From contig JAEMBT020000004.1 of assembly GCA_018873245.2 (NCBI GenBank), forward strand, positions 13,214,418 through 13,278,417: 64,000 nucleotides of DNA, given 5' to 3'. The DNA is from Archegozetes longisetosus (taxonomy: Eukaryota; Arthropoda; Arachnida; Sarcoptiformes; Trhypochthoniidae). Under the pieces are notes generated by a model. That model did not search any database. It had not been told where the DNA came from and saw only the letters and a list, made by a program, of their open reading frames with translations. Position 1 is the stretch's first letter, and every line of letters starts with the position of its first letter. The translations under genes and the position numbers were made by a program. Below, in pieces: positions 55,801-63,746 of this stretch.

Positions 55801-58800
55801 ATCAAACTTACTAAATATTTAACATTTCTGTTTGTTCAACTGAAACATTTTTACAAAATCTATTTTGACTGAAATTATAATTATTTTGTTCTACTTTGAT
55901 AGTATTTATCAATCATTTTTTGCGATTTAGGTTATATGAACTGAGATTCATATAAAAACATTGTCATTGTTCCATAATTCAAATACAACTGCAGGCAATT
56001 TATTTGATTCCTGCAGTCCATACAATTGAGACAACCATTCAATTGATTAGCCACCCTTTTCATATTATTATTATGCTTAAATCGTCGTTAGTATATGTTT
56101 TGAATGTTTGAAGTTTGATCTCATATTCATCTGGTACTTATCTTACAATTCGAGTGAATTCATATTAAAAATGAAACTATGTTAAAATAAAAGTTAGACT
56201 GAATTGTGGGTTATTCTTATGTTGACCTGAAACTATTAGTTTTGAATATTAGAATTTTTATGAGCTGACCACATGTCATACGAGATTCGCTTGAAGAAAC
56301 GGTGATATCAATTGACTGATGCACGTATAGGATTCAAGTGAATAGTTGTTAGCAGAAGAATTACTTTAATCCATATAATAAGGAGAAAATGTGTCTCTCT
56401 CCATATATGCATTCGGATCGTGAATAGCTTAAACCCGAACAAATTACATATTCGGGCTCAGGATGACCAGGAGACGTACCACCGGCTATTTATTTTCCAA
56501 AAAGGCATAAAAGAAAAGATTTTTATTTTTAGGAAAAATAACTATACTCTGCTGGGAATCGAATCTACAGACACATAGATATTTGCGTAGTATATCTTTA
56601 AAGATAACACATTATAGGGTTTTGACAAATAACTACATGATTTCAAACTTGAGTATTTTCAAATTTATTCAGATTTTTTCAATGAAATATTTAGAAAAAG
56701 TGAAAAGAATACTTAGAATCTATGACACAATGTGTTCAAATTGTGTAGTTAGTTAGCGACTCTTTTCTTTTGAACTCTTTCTTTGATCTAAACTTTCTAT
56801 GAACTGTTATTGAACCTTTCTGACTTAAATAATATACTATATGTTCACAATAAAAATTTCCTCTTCAGTGGTGAAAGTCGTGATTAAACGTGAAAAGTAA
56901 ATAAAAAATTGAAGTCATAGAAAAAAATTCTCGTTATTAATAAAAATAAAGGGCGTTGAGATTCAGAATTCTTCCTCAAATAACAAAATAGTTATAATAA
57001 AATGAAATCATGCAGTTGTTTGTCGAATATCCTGCACTTTCACTGCTTCAGTATAAAGTTTTAAGTAATCTTAAACTAAGTTCAATAGAACTAAGTAGAA
57101 TAGAAACGAAAGTAACATAAATGAACTTAATTTATTGAAATTTAAGCGAATTCCTTAGAAATGTATTGAATTCAACTGAATATTACCCAATAACAACTAA
57201 TATTAATAAGTTTAAAGTTGTTCTGAATTAAATTATTTTTAGCTGAATTCTGTAGAATCATATAGTATTAATGCGAATTATACGAAATTGAGCTGAACTA
57301 TTTGTAACTCATGTTAATTCGGTTCGATCCAGCAGAATTAGGCTTGATATAATTTAATTCCAAACAACGCTGCATAATCTATTTAAAATTTGCTTTAATC
57401 GAGTGAAATTCAGCTCATTCTTGTTACTTTTGTTTTGACTCTATTGAGTTCTATTGAATTTAGATTGAGATCATTCAAAAGTTTACGCTAGAACCTTTCA
57501 ATGTAAAGTCTGAAGTAAATACGTTGGCAGTAAAAATGTGAAACCAGACGGGTCGCATTCTGTTCACTGATAAGAATTTTTTTATACAATTCATCAATTT
57601 TTCCATTCTCAACAATTTCTTTTTAAATTTCAACAGTTTTTTGTAGATTAGATTAGTTGTGTTGGGTCTGGTTTGGTTCGGTTGGATTGGGTTGTATATA
57701 GGCTTAAATGAATATTTATAAGATTCTTAATTTTTAACTTTATATTTATTGCTGGACATTATAATTCTGTAAGAGATTGTTGAAGTGATATTGAAAACTG
57801 AAAATTTGTGAGATTTTTCAGTTAGCACACTACCGGTGAATAGATTGTCGGTGAACAGAGCCATACTCGAATTAGATGTTTCCCGTTCTTCTGAACGGGA
57901 TTTATAGCTATACTTTTGATAATTTGTCAATAACCTAGACTTTATATAGTTGTTGTTTCATAACCTCGTATAAAGTTTATTTTGACTGACTCTTATACAT
58001 GATAACTTTTATTTTCAATGCAGTTTTTAGATTAAACGCTTTAGATTTATGAGTTGCCTTTCAAACAAGTGTTTGCAGAGCTGAAGCTAATTTATTTTAG
58101 ATTAGCTAAGTCTAATTAAAAGTCAATAATTTTGTTTGATAGGTAAACCGCGTCCAGGCGTGTGGTGGTTCAAGGACAACAACATATTGGATGATACGTG
58201 GAGTCTGACTCCTCAAGGAATCGTACGCAACGAATTGGTTATTACACGTTTGTTGCGAACTGATCACAAGTCAATTCTCACGTGTCAGGCCTCCAACTCT
58301 AATCTTACAAAAGCAGTCACTAGTTCTATAACGCTTGAGTTGAATCGTGAGTTCAATTTTTTAAACTTATGGACATTTTTATTTTAGTGCATTTGCAGTC
58401 TTTGAGTGATCGTATAGTACCAGTACTTGAATAATGACCGCTTTCTTATTCAAAATGAATAATTTTGCTGTCAATTCTATTATTTGGTCAATGGATTTCG
58501 TTTCTTCCATTTCATTCATTCTTTATTCTTATCGATATTGCGTTTTTTCTGTTCGCAAACACAGAAAAGTGCTCATGAGCTTTAGAATAGCCATCTTTAA
58601 ACATTGAGACTCTAGCGTTGATACAGTGTACTGTCCGTTTTTTAAAACTAAACTCAAATCTTTATAATAATTTTTCTTTATTATTACTCATGAATCAGAA
58701 CTTACTAATGAGTAAGTTTAAAACATATAAAACAAAATTTGATCACTTAGTCATTGATTTTGAATTAAAAACACTTTTAATCATAAAAACGGTGTTCACA

Positions 58801-61344
58801 ACAAAAGAAACAAATTTTATTTTGAAAACTCATTTATTATGGTCTCATCTCAAAAATAAAGTGTACCGCTCGAACCCAAAAACATTAGAAGAGTTAAAGA
58901 CAAATATAAGAAATGAAATAGAAAAAATAAGTTCTCAAACACTTAAAAAGGTTTCAGAAAATATTATTAAAAGAGTTGAACTTTGTTTAGAAAATAATGA
59001 TCAGCACTTTAGAGCATATGTCGAGATTAATTATAAATTAATCGCAACATATCTAAACTACTTTGTAGGATTACAGTCCCTGAAATATGTTTGCAAGATT
59101 ATAGTTCATTATTAAAGGTTTATTTTGATACATTCAAATTTGAGTGAATGAGTAAGCGATTTCGTTCTTGACTCACATTTCTAAAAGCGATAGAGTATTG
59201 ACTGCAAAATCTGAGTTTAGTTTTTGAAAAACAGACTTATAGACTGTTCTGTGTTTATAGAAAAAATTTGCAGATCATTAACAGTTAGTAAATGTTTTAA
59301 AAGCAATTTTTAGTTACCTCTCATAAAGTTATTAATTTGAAGATGACATCGAAACAGTAATTGATAGTTTTGATTATACAACAATGAGATATTGAACAAT
59401 ACTGTTCAAATTATTGAGCGGAATAGTTATCAGTTGCATATAATCTGATATAATGTCTGTGATGTCCACTAAATTAATGAATTATTGATATTGAATCAGT
59501 TTTTGAGTTGGTATTTGTTAATAGTTCGTCCCTTAGATGTAAAGATAACAACTCTTCACAGACCTGTTTTGGCTGATCAAAAAATCGAAGTAGTCTGTGA
59601 ATCTGGCGGTTCCCGACCGCCAGCACTGGTCACGTGGTGGAAGGGTTCTAAACGATTACCGCATACAACTGAAGAAATAAGTAAAAACGAGAACCTAACT
59701 ATAAGTACAGTACATTTTACTCCATCCATCGATGATAACGGAAAAATACTTTCGTGTCGCGCCGATCACGCCATACTTCCAGATTCTGCGCTCGAAGATT
59801 CTTGGATCCTCGATGTTTACTGTAAGTGTGTATCTCATATTTAGACTCAAGTACTAAGATTAAATCTATCAAACAAATCGCAATTTTTAGACACTCCAAG
59901 ACTTACAGTATCATTAGGAGCAAGTATACATCACGATCAAGTGCGAGAAGGCAGTAATGTCTCATTTGAATGTCATGTTGTGGCCAATCCTCCAGTTTCA
60001 GACGTTGGCTGGAAGTATGACCACAAGATTATATCAACCAATGTTAACAATATCTTTATTAGTGGTAATTCGTTATTTCTAACAAAAGTGACGCGACAAA
60101 ATTCAGGAAAATATAGGTGTGTTGCGGCCAATGCTGAAGGAGAAGGAGAGAGCGATCACATTAATCTCAAGATTCTTTGTAAGTTCTTATAATTTGATTG
60201 CAAACGATTATAGTTTTAGAAGTTTGGAGTTTCTTCGGAGGAAATGAGTTTCAATCTGTTTCAGACAGTCTTTAATTATTGATAAAATAACGCTGTTTAG
60301 AAAGGACATTTTCATGCCATCCAATTGAACTGTTGATAAGTTTAGAAATGCATCTAACAATTCGTATTAGTTTTCGACTGACAGAACCTGTTATTCAAAA
60401 GTTGGGTCCAATTATGTTTAATACTAGTGTAAATAATTACAGTATCCATTTTGGATTGGAGATCACATTTTACGGCCAATCATGCATTTTTATTGGCTCA
60501 AATGACTATTTCACGGTAAAAAGCTCTTTTACGGTTGGATTTGTCATGCTGACTCTAATGATGTGGTTCTGTTACTCGTGCAATGACCAGAAGCTTAAAC
60601 ATTGGGGTCGAACAAACAGATCAAAATATCATTTGAATGATTTGAGTTAGAATATTGAAACTCAATTTTTCCACATATTTATTGATACAATTCAAACTTT
60701 TATCAATTAGAAAAAATGAATCATTTTTACAATAATTACGTAATATATACGAATAGATGCGCCAATTTGTAAACCAGATCAAAGAACTATATTTGGTGTA
60801 GCGAAACGTGAGCCAATTCAAGTGCCTTGTGATGTCGACGCAGACCCACCACAAGTGACCTTCAGATGGACTTTTAACAATACTTATGAGATGATTCCCG
60901 TGAAAAACTTTGTTAGTGTAAAAACTCGATCAATTGCCACTTACGCTCCAAGAAGTAAATACGGCTACGGGGAACTCTATTGTTGGGCCAAGAATAAAGT
61001 TGGGGAACAGCGCGAGCCCTGTGTTTTCAGTGTCATACCTGCCGGTCCACCACAAGCAGTTCGTAATTGTCTTGTAGGCAATCAAAGCACCGAAGGACTG
61101 GTTGTCAAATGCGAACACGGGGACGATGGAGGACTCGAACAAAACTTTTATTTAGAGATTTACCAGTCAGAACACGGACAACTTCAGTCTAACTGGAGCT
61201 CTATTAAAGCGCCCATCTTTGAAGTGTCCGGACTACCGATCGCCACATCTTTTGTCTTAGTTCTTTATGCAGCTAATGCTAAAGGAAAAAGCAATTATGT
61301 CACACTTACTGCCAGTACATTGCCTTTTCCTAATCGTGGAACTG
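19068..61344 (+). CDS. Sidestep-family Ig/FN3 receptor, 3' end missing (joined exons)
   Basis: Nine exons join in phase: 19068-19149, 48859-49144, 50446-50477, 55448-55531, 55626-55736, 58143-58346, 59525-59821, 59891-60178 and 60757-61344. They give 657 codons plus one base. Order of parts: signal peptide (1-27), Ig1 V-type (about 50-162), Ig2 (163-266), Ig3 (267-366), Ig4 (367-461), Ig5 (462-553) and FN3 (554-655). Five Ig domains followed by one FN3 is the classic Sidestep layout, and blocks such as DVGEYKCRIDFRKGRTQ, YAPICK and VTFRWTFNN are typical of it. In flies these surface proteins bind Beaten-path partners in motor axon guidance. The membrane segment and tail are not in the window. 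Which Side paralogue this is cannot be said. Confidence 0.88.
20901..21815 (-). pseudogene. Broken pectin methylesterase (CE8)
   Basis: Read on the minus strand, pieces in three frames line up in order with a single-domain pectinesterase of about 300 residues. They are DGSVNFKTVQEVINSAPQ (from 21806), FVKASIYK, FILLIGANANNTILTFNFYA and DTFRAASTVINA (21721-21536), then LTVKDTTFKN and ALAIRM (21534-21415). Next come QDTVLANSSRHYF, NFIFGDATVSFD and CLSNGYI (21415-21238), and LGRPRCHLAAVIFIYTF and EVVLPEG (21195-21001). These are the family's GxYxE, QAxA, QDT, DFIFG and LGRP regions. The enzyme de-esterifies pectin and is normally secreted. At least four frameshifts and stops (21731, 21477, 21238) make it dead. 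The catalytic Gln codon is now TAA, the DFIFG Asp is Asn, and LGRPW has lost its Trp; the QDT Asp and LGRP Arg remain. The block is richer in G+C than its surroundings and lies in Side intron 1, antisense to it. I infer horizontal acquisition followed by decay. Confidence 0.9.
21850..28835. other. Side intron 1, no gene seen
   Basis: AT-rich intronic DNA. An 88-codon minus-strand frame at 23568-23834 has a fairly balanced composition but no recognisable motif. Short tandem tracts lie at 26723-26791. Confidence 0.5.
26723..26791 (+). repeat. Degenerate short tandem repeats (GTGGA)n and (GCTACATC)n
   Basis: About four GTGGA/GCGGA pentamers (26723-26746) pass directly into about six imperfect copies of an 8-9-bp unit around GCTACATC (26746-26791). 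Confidence 0.7.
28836..28882 (+). repeat. (CT)n microsatellite
   Basis: An alternating CT tract of about 45 bp with one early interruption. Arg-Glu repeat frames on the minus strand come from this tract and are not genes. Confidence 0.95.
29188..29643 (+). other. Unassigned 151-codon open frame in Side intron 1
   Basis: A long open frame without recognisable motifs. It is hydrophobic in the middle, with a Cys/His-rich piece near residues 110-125, and ends next to a 10-bp tandem repeat (ATTCGAAAAT, 29571-29602). The opposite strand is also open over 29193-29438, so chance openness is possible. No promoter or splice sites were recognised. Confidence 0.2.
30123..30267 (+). CDS. Possible alternative first exon of Side
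   Basis: The ATG at 30123 opens 48 codons with a hydrophobic core (SPVILLLYLTLVITIGFYS, residues 20-38) that could be a signal peptide with a long start region, or a signal anchor. The exon ends at a strong donor, GAAG|GTAAGC, again leaving one base (G). It is therefore phase-compatible with the Ig exon at 48859, exactly like the exon at 19068. It may be a second promoter of Side, or the first exon of an unrelated secreted protein nested in the intron. Phase 1 after a signal peptide is common, so the match is supportive but not decisive. Confidence 0.35.
33004..33571. mobile_element. Candidate non-autonomous DNA transposon with inverted ends
   Basis: AGGTGCGCAAGAATAATGGC at 33004-33023 is matched in reverse complement by 33552-33571 with 18 of 20 positions identical. 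Similarity fades outside. The 568-bp interior carries no recognised transposase. The target-site duplication is unclear, so the superfamily is open. Confidence 0.5.
37261..37297 (-). repeat. C-run dispersed repeat, second copy
   Basis: On the minus strand this reads TTAACCCCTTCCCCAGACC, then AAAAATGCGGC, in the same order as the motif at 223-260. Confidence 0.35.
39672..39696 (+). repeat. (GA)n microsatellite
   Basis: A pure GA tract of 25 bp. Confidence 0.95.
42271..42290 (+). repeat. (GA)n microsatellite
   Basis: A pure GA tract of 20 bp. Confidence 0.9.
43926..44052. repeat. Long near-perfect hairpin
   Basis: Arms 43926-43987 and 43991-44052 are reverse complements at 54 of 62 positions. 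The inner 36 bp have only two mismatches. The loop is three bases (CAG). The inner core reads CCACTTTTAGTACTAGTTG. With so small a loop it is better seen as a foldback or cruciform sequence than as a microRNA precursor. Confidence 0.85.
48859..49144 (+). CDS. Side exon 2: first part of Ig1
   Basis: Acceptor ACTTTAAG at 48858; donor GGAAG|GTTTGT. The exon completes Ala28 and encodes a linker followed by the first two-thirds of a V-type Ig domain: VLPCNVT with the first disulfide Cys (residue 67) and LILWFRG with the core Trp (residue 82). It leaves two bases (AG) completed by the next exon. The frame stays open into the intron but shows no domain content there. Confidence 0.88.
49145..50445 (+). 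other. Side intron 2
   Basis: 1301 bp with GTTTGT donor and TTTTCAG acceptor. It contains the second copy of the 27-bp repeat (49552-49578). No gene was seen. Confidence 0.75.
49552..49578 (+). repeat. 27-bp dispersed repeat, copy 2
   Basis: 26 of 27 positions match 16464-16490. Confidence 0.6.
50446..50477 (+). CDS. Side exon 3: micro-exon of Ig1
   Basis: A 32-bp exon between TTTTCAG and GTAAGA. It encodes PTALVVESVK (residues 124-133), the strand before the DxGEYxC turn of Ig1, and it joins in phase on both sides. It is too short to find from frame length alone; phase and family alignment define it. Confidence 0.82.
50819..51214. repeat. Foldback repeat, 396 bp
   Basis: Left arm 50819-50873 pairs with right arm 51155-51214 (ATCGAAAGtAGAA, then TCAAAAATACGATgGCTGA, against the complement with scattered mismatches). 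The spacer holds a C-rich piece resembling the dispersed motif at 223-260. It is probably a decayed inverted-repeat element. Confidence 0.6.
51880..52351 (-). mobile_element. Deleted Tc1/mariner-like element
   Basis: The ends are inverted: CTGGGTGTCAAAAAACCTTT at the left against CAGGGTGTCAGGCAACCTTT read from the right, each flanked by TA (51878-51879 and 52352-52353). On the minus strand an ATG at 52139 starts MARTYDNER and stops at 52110. A second frame, SFQDLLCLYPTRIKAMRANG and GQTHH, ends at a stop at 51990-51992. The first looks like a transposase start and the second like its last residues, with the catalytic domain lost. This is a second deletion derivative of the same build as the mariner at 3316, but from a different lineage. 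Confidence 0.75.
52387..52635 (+). other. Orphan Ig-like open frame inside Side intron 3
   Basis: 82 codons directly beside the transposon end. The translation has the spacing of an Ig domain: LKIDC (Cys20), EHWLKN (Trp32) and SYSC (Cys69, in the usual Y-x-C setting), with a TIYSVTKIKL strand before it. No convincing splice sites were found that join it to the gene in phase. It could be a dead duplicated exon, an alternative exon, or a coincidence of three residues. Confidence 0.3.
52885..52900 (+). repeat. (TA)n microsatellite
   Basis: Eight TA units. Confidence 0.9.
53843..54600. repeat. Composite foldback element
   Basis: Two nested inverted pairs share one centre near 54120. The inner pair is 53934-54000 against about 54239-54283 (GTCGTCCATTTTT side). 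The outer pair is 53843-53914 against 54529-54600 (TTATTTCTCATCCAAAAGAA side), which is highly similar. The right arm carries about 245 bp (54284-54528) between the two blocks, against about 20 bp on the left. One arm therefore gained an insert or the other lost one. Confidence 0.75.
55448..55531 (+). CDS. Side exon 4: end of Ig1
   Basis: Acceptor TTCCAAAG; donor GTAAAG. It completes Ala134 and encodes GDVGEYKCRIDFRKGRTQ, containing the second disulfide Cys of Ig1 (residue 142), followed by QLDVI. This block is one of the most recognisable signatures of the Sidestep family. Confidence 0.92.
55626..55736 (+). CDS. Side exon 5: first half of Ig2
   Basis: Acceptor AATATCAG; donor GCG|GTAACA. 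It opens with VPPKEV, the usual start of the second Ig domain, and reaches LTVICEAEG with the first Cys of Ig2. The intron before it is only 94 bp. Confidence 0.9.
55737..58142 (+). other. Side intron 5
   Basis: 2406 bp without a gene. A GC-richer piece near 56400-56590 has a minus-strand GATTCGATTCC resembling a tRNA-type B box. A GAATT-rich degenerate stretch covers about 57050-57450, and a pentamer tract lies at 57646-57696. Confidence 0.7.
57646..57696 (+). repeat. Degenerate G/T-rich pentamer tract
   Basis: About ten 5-bp units, from TAGAT through TGGTT to GGGTT, kept in a strict period of five. It recalls degenerate telomere-type repeats, but no pure TTAGG run is present. Confidence 0.6.
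58143..58346 (+). CDS. Side exon 6: second half of Ig2
   Basis: Acceptor TTTGATAG; donor AATC|GTGAGT. It encodes KPRPGVWWFKD with the core Trp and ILTCQASN with the second Cys of Ig2, ending in a SSITLELN strand. It joins exon 5 through a split Gly codon. Confidence 0.92.
58834..59010 (+). pseudogene. Tc1/mariner-type transposase, C-terminal fragment
   Basis: Within Side intron 6, an open frame from 58618 contains LLWSHLKNKVYRSNPKTLEE, then ELKTNIRNEIEKIS and a closing VELCLENNDQHF. This order (LW..LK.KVY, P.T..ELK..I, C.....HF) is the usual C-terminal end of DDE transposases of the IS630/Tc1/mariner group, just after the last catalytic Asp block. The catalytic core is absent, and the part of the frame before residue 72 shows no transposase motifs. 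No convincing terminal repeats were found, so this is probably an old fragment. Confidence 0.7.
59525..59821 (+). CDS. Side exon 7: Ig3
   Basis: Acceptor TTAATAG; donor TACT|GTAAGT. One whole Ig domain lies in one exon: IEVVCESGGSRPPALVTWWK carries the first Cys and core Trp, and KILSCRADH carries the second Cys. It starts with RPLDVKI, a typical Side junction. Confidence 0.93.
59891..60178 (+). CDS. Side exon 8: Ig4
   Basis: Acceptor ATTTTTAG after a 69-bp intron; donor CTTT|GTAAGT. A whole I-set Ig domain: VSFECHVVANPPVSDVGW, then SGKYRCVAANAEGEGES with the second Cys. Confidence 0.93.
60333..60650 (+). other. Intronic open frame with hydrophobic segment
   Basis: A 105-codon frame within Side intron 8 (60179-60756). 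It includes a hydrophobic run, FTVGFVMLTLMMWFCYS, followed by a polar tail, which would suit a membrane anchor. No acceptor site that joins it in phase to exon 8 was identified. It is most likely a chance frame; a short membrane-anchored splice form is the interesting alternative. Confidence 0.2.
60757..61344 (+). CDS. Side exon 9: Ig5 and FN3
   Basis: Acceptor ACGAATAG; donor ACTG|GTAAAT. The first half is Ig5: YAPICK, then EPIQVPCDVDADPPQVTFRW with the first Cys and core Trp, and GELYCWAKN with the second Cys. The second half, from AGPPQAVRNCLV through NFYLEIYQ to FVLVLYAANAKGKS, is a fibronectin type III domain. The last base starts a codon completed in an exon I could not locate before the end of the window. 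Confidence 0.93.
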
Positions 61345-62712
61345 GTAAATATATTTTCTATTAAAGTGATTTGCCATCAGCTCAGATATGCGAGCGGTTG
61401 ACTTTTTAACTTGATTCAAACTTTTCGACCTTTTCCAAATTGTCGCAGTTTATTTTTCAACAAGAGATTGTGTTGCAATACATAACAAACAATGTATATG
61501 CAACACAAATTGATTGTTTATGAAAAATTATTGATCAACTGAATTCTTTTTATAACACAAATCTATTAATTTCTAAGATTAAAGTATCAATGAAAAATGT
61601 GAGCACACAAGTCAAATTTTTACACTCATTATTTGTGGGGTAGGGCGTGATTTAACTAATTTTGGAAAAGCTAATCACTTTACAGCGACTCAATAAAGAT
61701 CAAGATGGTTAAACTGAATATAACTAAATCGTTGTTAGGCGTATCTGAGCACATTCTTCTTACAATCAGTAAATTATCAAAGTTTGAAAAGATATAAACA
61801 ATACGAATACTTTTGTTAAAGAGGAGCCTTAGTTTTAAGATTAAAACGCTAAAAGGTATACATTAAGACATACACATAAGTTTTGATTTCATTTAATTAT
61901 TCAACTCTTAATAAATGGCAAAATAGTATAGAGATAAGTAGTTCATAAGTCCTATCGCGAAAAGTATTTAGATTTTAACTACAATAACAACTTATGAATG
62001 CTTGGCTACTTTACAAATAGCTATTAGTGCTAACTCTCATGTCAATCTGTACTGGAGTCAAACTAAAGGTTTGACAGTCACATCAAATTAGGATTAGTTC
62101 TAAACTTTTGGTAATTGGAATTCCCTTTCAATTTAAATGTAGTGTTTGCTGCTTTTTATACTCTTAATCTTAAGCCTAAGGCTCAGATTTAAAAAACGTA
62201 TTCATATCTCCTACATAAAAGCTAATTCAGTTGTTAAATAGATTTTTCTAAATTTTGTCCTTATACATGAGGCTTCGAAGTCAAAAAGTACTTCTTATTA
62301 GAAAAACAAAACAAAGGGGCTTATAATTGCATTATATACTTTGCTCAACATTTCATTAAATAGAAAGTTAAGCGAGTCTAGTCATGACTTTTTAATTGTT
62401 TCATGCTAGAGTTTAGAATATCTATCAATATCTGCTCAAATTTTCATTTATATGATTATAACAGTTCAACAAATGAGAGATATTCATTGATACGAAGAAA
62501 AAATTTGATTGCACATTTGGTTCAACAGAAATACTCTTGATTGCAAAATTTAAAAACTAATATATTTAGCAGTATTTTAATAATTGGTTTAAAAAATTTT
62601 TTGAAATATTTTTGCACTTTGAAAAAGATTTAACCAATGTTTAAGAAATTTTTTTTGTGCGTTGAAAGCACTAAATCTATAATTTGTGCGAACTGTGATT
62701 CTGTTTTAACTA
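61345..62712 (+). other. Side intron 9 or 3' flank, no exon recognised
   Basis: AT-rich. The expected transmembrane exon was not found here. Confidence 0.5.
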
Positions 62713-62799
62713 ACGAGGGAAGTTCGGGACTATGTAATAACCGATTTCGAAAATATTTTGATGGCATAAATAACATGTCGTATGATGTTCGAAATGACA

Positions 62800-62806
62800 T
62801 ATAAAA
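62800..62806 (+). promoter_or_regulatory. TATA box in left arm
   Basis: TATAAAA lies 35 bp before the ATG at 62835. The mirror copy lies at 63653-63659 on the minus strand. The leader would be only a few bases long. Confidence 0.4.
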
Positions 62807-62834
62807 AAGGCTGACCGTTAGACACTCACAAGTT

Positions 62835-62915
62835 ATGACCACTCAAAAAGTGATTTTCTATGGCTTATTACTATTGATTCCTATGCATTTTGCCTATCAA
62901 ATAAGTACGCACTGA
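62835..62915 (+). CDS. Signal-peptide-like small ORF, left arm
   Basis: MTTQKVIFYGLLLLIPMHFA is a textbook secretion signal (polar start, hydrophobic core, HFA cleavage region). It reads on for six codons to a stop at 62913. GTACGC at 62905 could act as a splice donor in phase 1, so this may be the first exon of a small secreted protein. No second exon was established. The function is unknown. Confidence 0.35.
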   Translation: MTTQKVIFYGLLLLIPMHFAYQISTH

Positions 62916-63531
62916 ATAGTCAGTTTTGATAAAACTTCAATTTTTGTTAATCTTTAATATCGGCTTCAAATAACTAATAAGTAATCAAATGTCATACCGT
63001 GAAAGTCAGTCATTTTCTATTTAATTGAAACATGCTTGTTAGTGTTACAAATCAAATCACTTAAATGTTTAATCGACATTCAATCAAATATAATGACAGT
63101 TAAATATCTTCACCAAAAATTTGTAATTAGTCCATATTCTTATTAAAATATTAAAAAATATGCCTTCTATTTAACAGAAAATGACTGACATTGTATTTAG
63201 CGATTTCTTTTAAGATTACTAATTAGTTATTTGAAGATATATGATGGCAATGATGCTGTTAATAAGGAAAAATTTCAAATAATCTTGAACAAAAAAGGAT
63301 AATCTGAACTTTCATATTTAAAAGTAAGTTTCTATATGTCAATAGTTCTAAATTTTCGTATTTGTCATATCTCTTAACAAATTTCTTTAGAAATCCACTG
63401 AATTCAAAAGACATGATAGATACGAAAAAATTAGAACTTTCGATATATAGAAACTTACTTTTAGATATATATGAAATTTCAGATTATCTTTCTTTGTTCA
63501 AGATTATTTGAAATTTTCCTTATTAACAGTA

Positions 63532-63624
63532 TCATTGCCATCCATTGAGTAATTGACTGAGATAGGCAAAATGCATAGGAATCAATAGTAATAAGCCATA
63601 GAAAATCACTTTTTGAGTGGTCAT
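63532..63624 (-). CDS. Signal-peptide-like small ORF, right arm
   Basis: A mirror copy of the left-arm frame. The first 21 residues are identical, then LSQLLNGWQ and a stop. Here the insert found in the left arm is missing, so the tail differs. Both frames point to the centre of the palindrome. Confidence 0.3.
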   Translation of the reverse strand: MTTQKVIFYGLLLLIPMHFAYLSQLLNGWQ

Positions 63625-63746
63625 AACTTGTGAGTGTCTAACGGTCAGCCTTTTTTATATGTCATTTCGAACATCATACGACATGTTATTTATGCCATCA
63701 AAATATTTTCGAAATCGGTTATTACATAGTCCCGAACTTCCCTCGT

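Larger units (their letters stand above)
62713..63746. repeat. Large palindrome with perfect 186-bp outer arms
   Basis: 62713-62898 and 63561-63746 are exact reverse complements over 186 bp. Further in, about 63239-63375 and 63408-63540 are again inverted copies, but with roughly one mismatch or gap per ten bases. The left arm carries about 340 bp (62899-63238) where the right has about 20. The centre is near 63392. The outer part is therefore much better kept than the inner part. Confidence 0.93.

Noticed and set aside
56480..56600. Minus-strand GATTCGATTCC resembling the B box of a tRNA or tRNA-derived SINE
   Set aside because: The flanking bases do not form a T stem and no A box was found at the right distance, so a tRNA or SINE call is not supported.
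58618..58650. CAGTGTACTGTCCG as the terminal repeat of the transposase fragment at 58834
   Set aside because: No good inverted partner was found downstream; the best candidate near 59240 matches only loosely.
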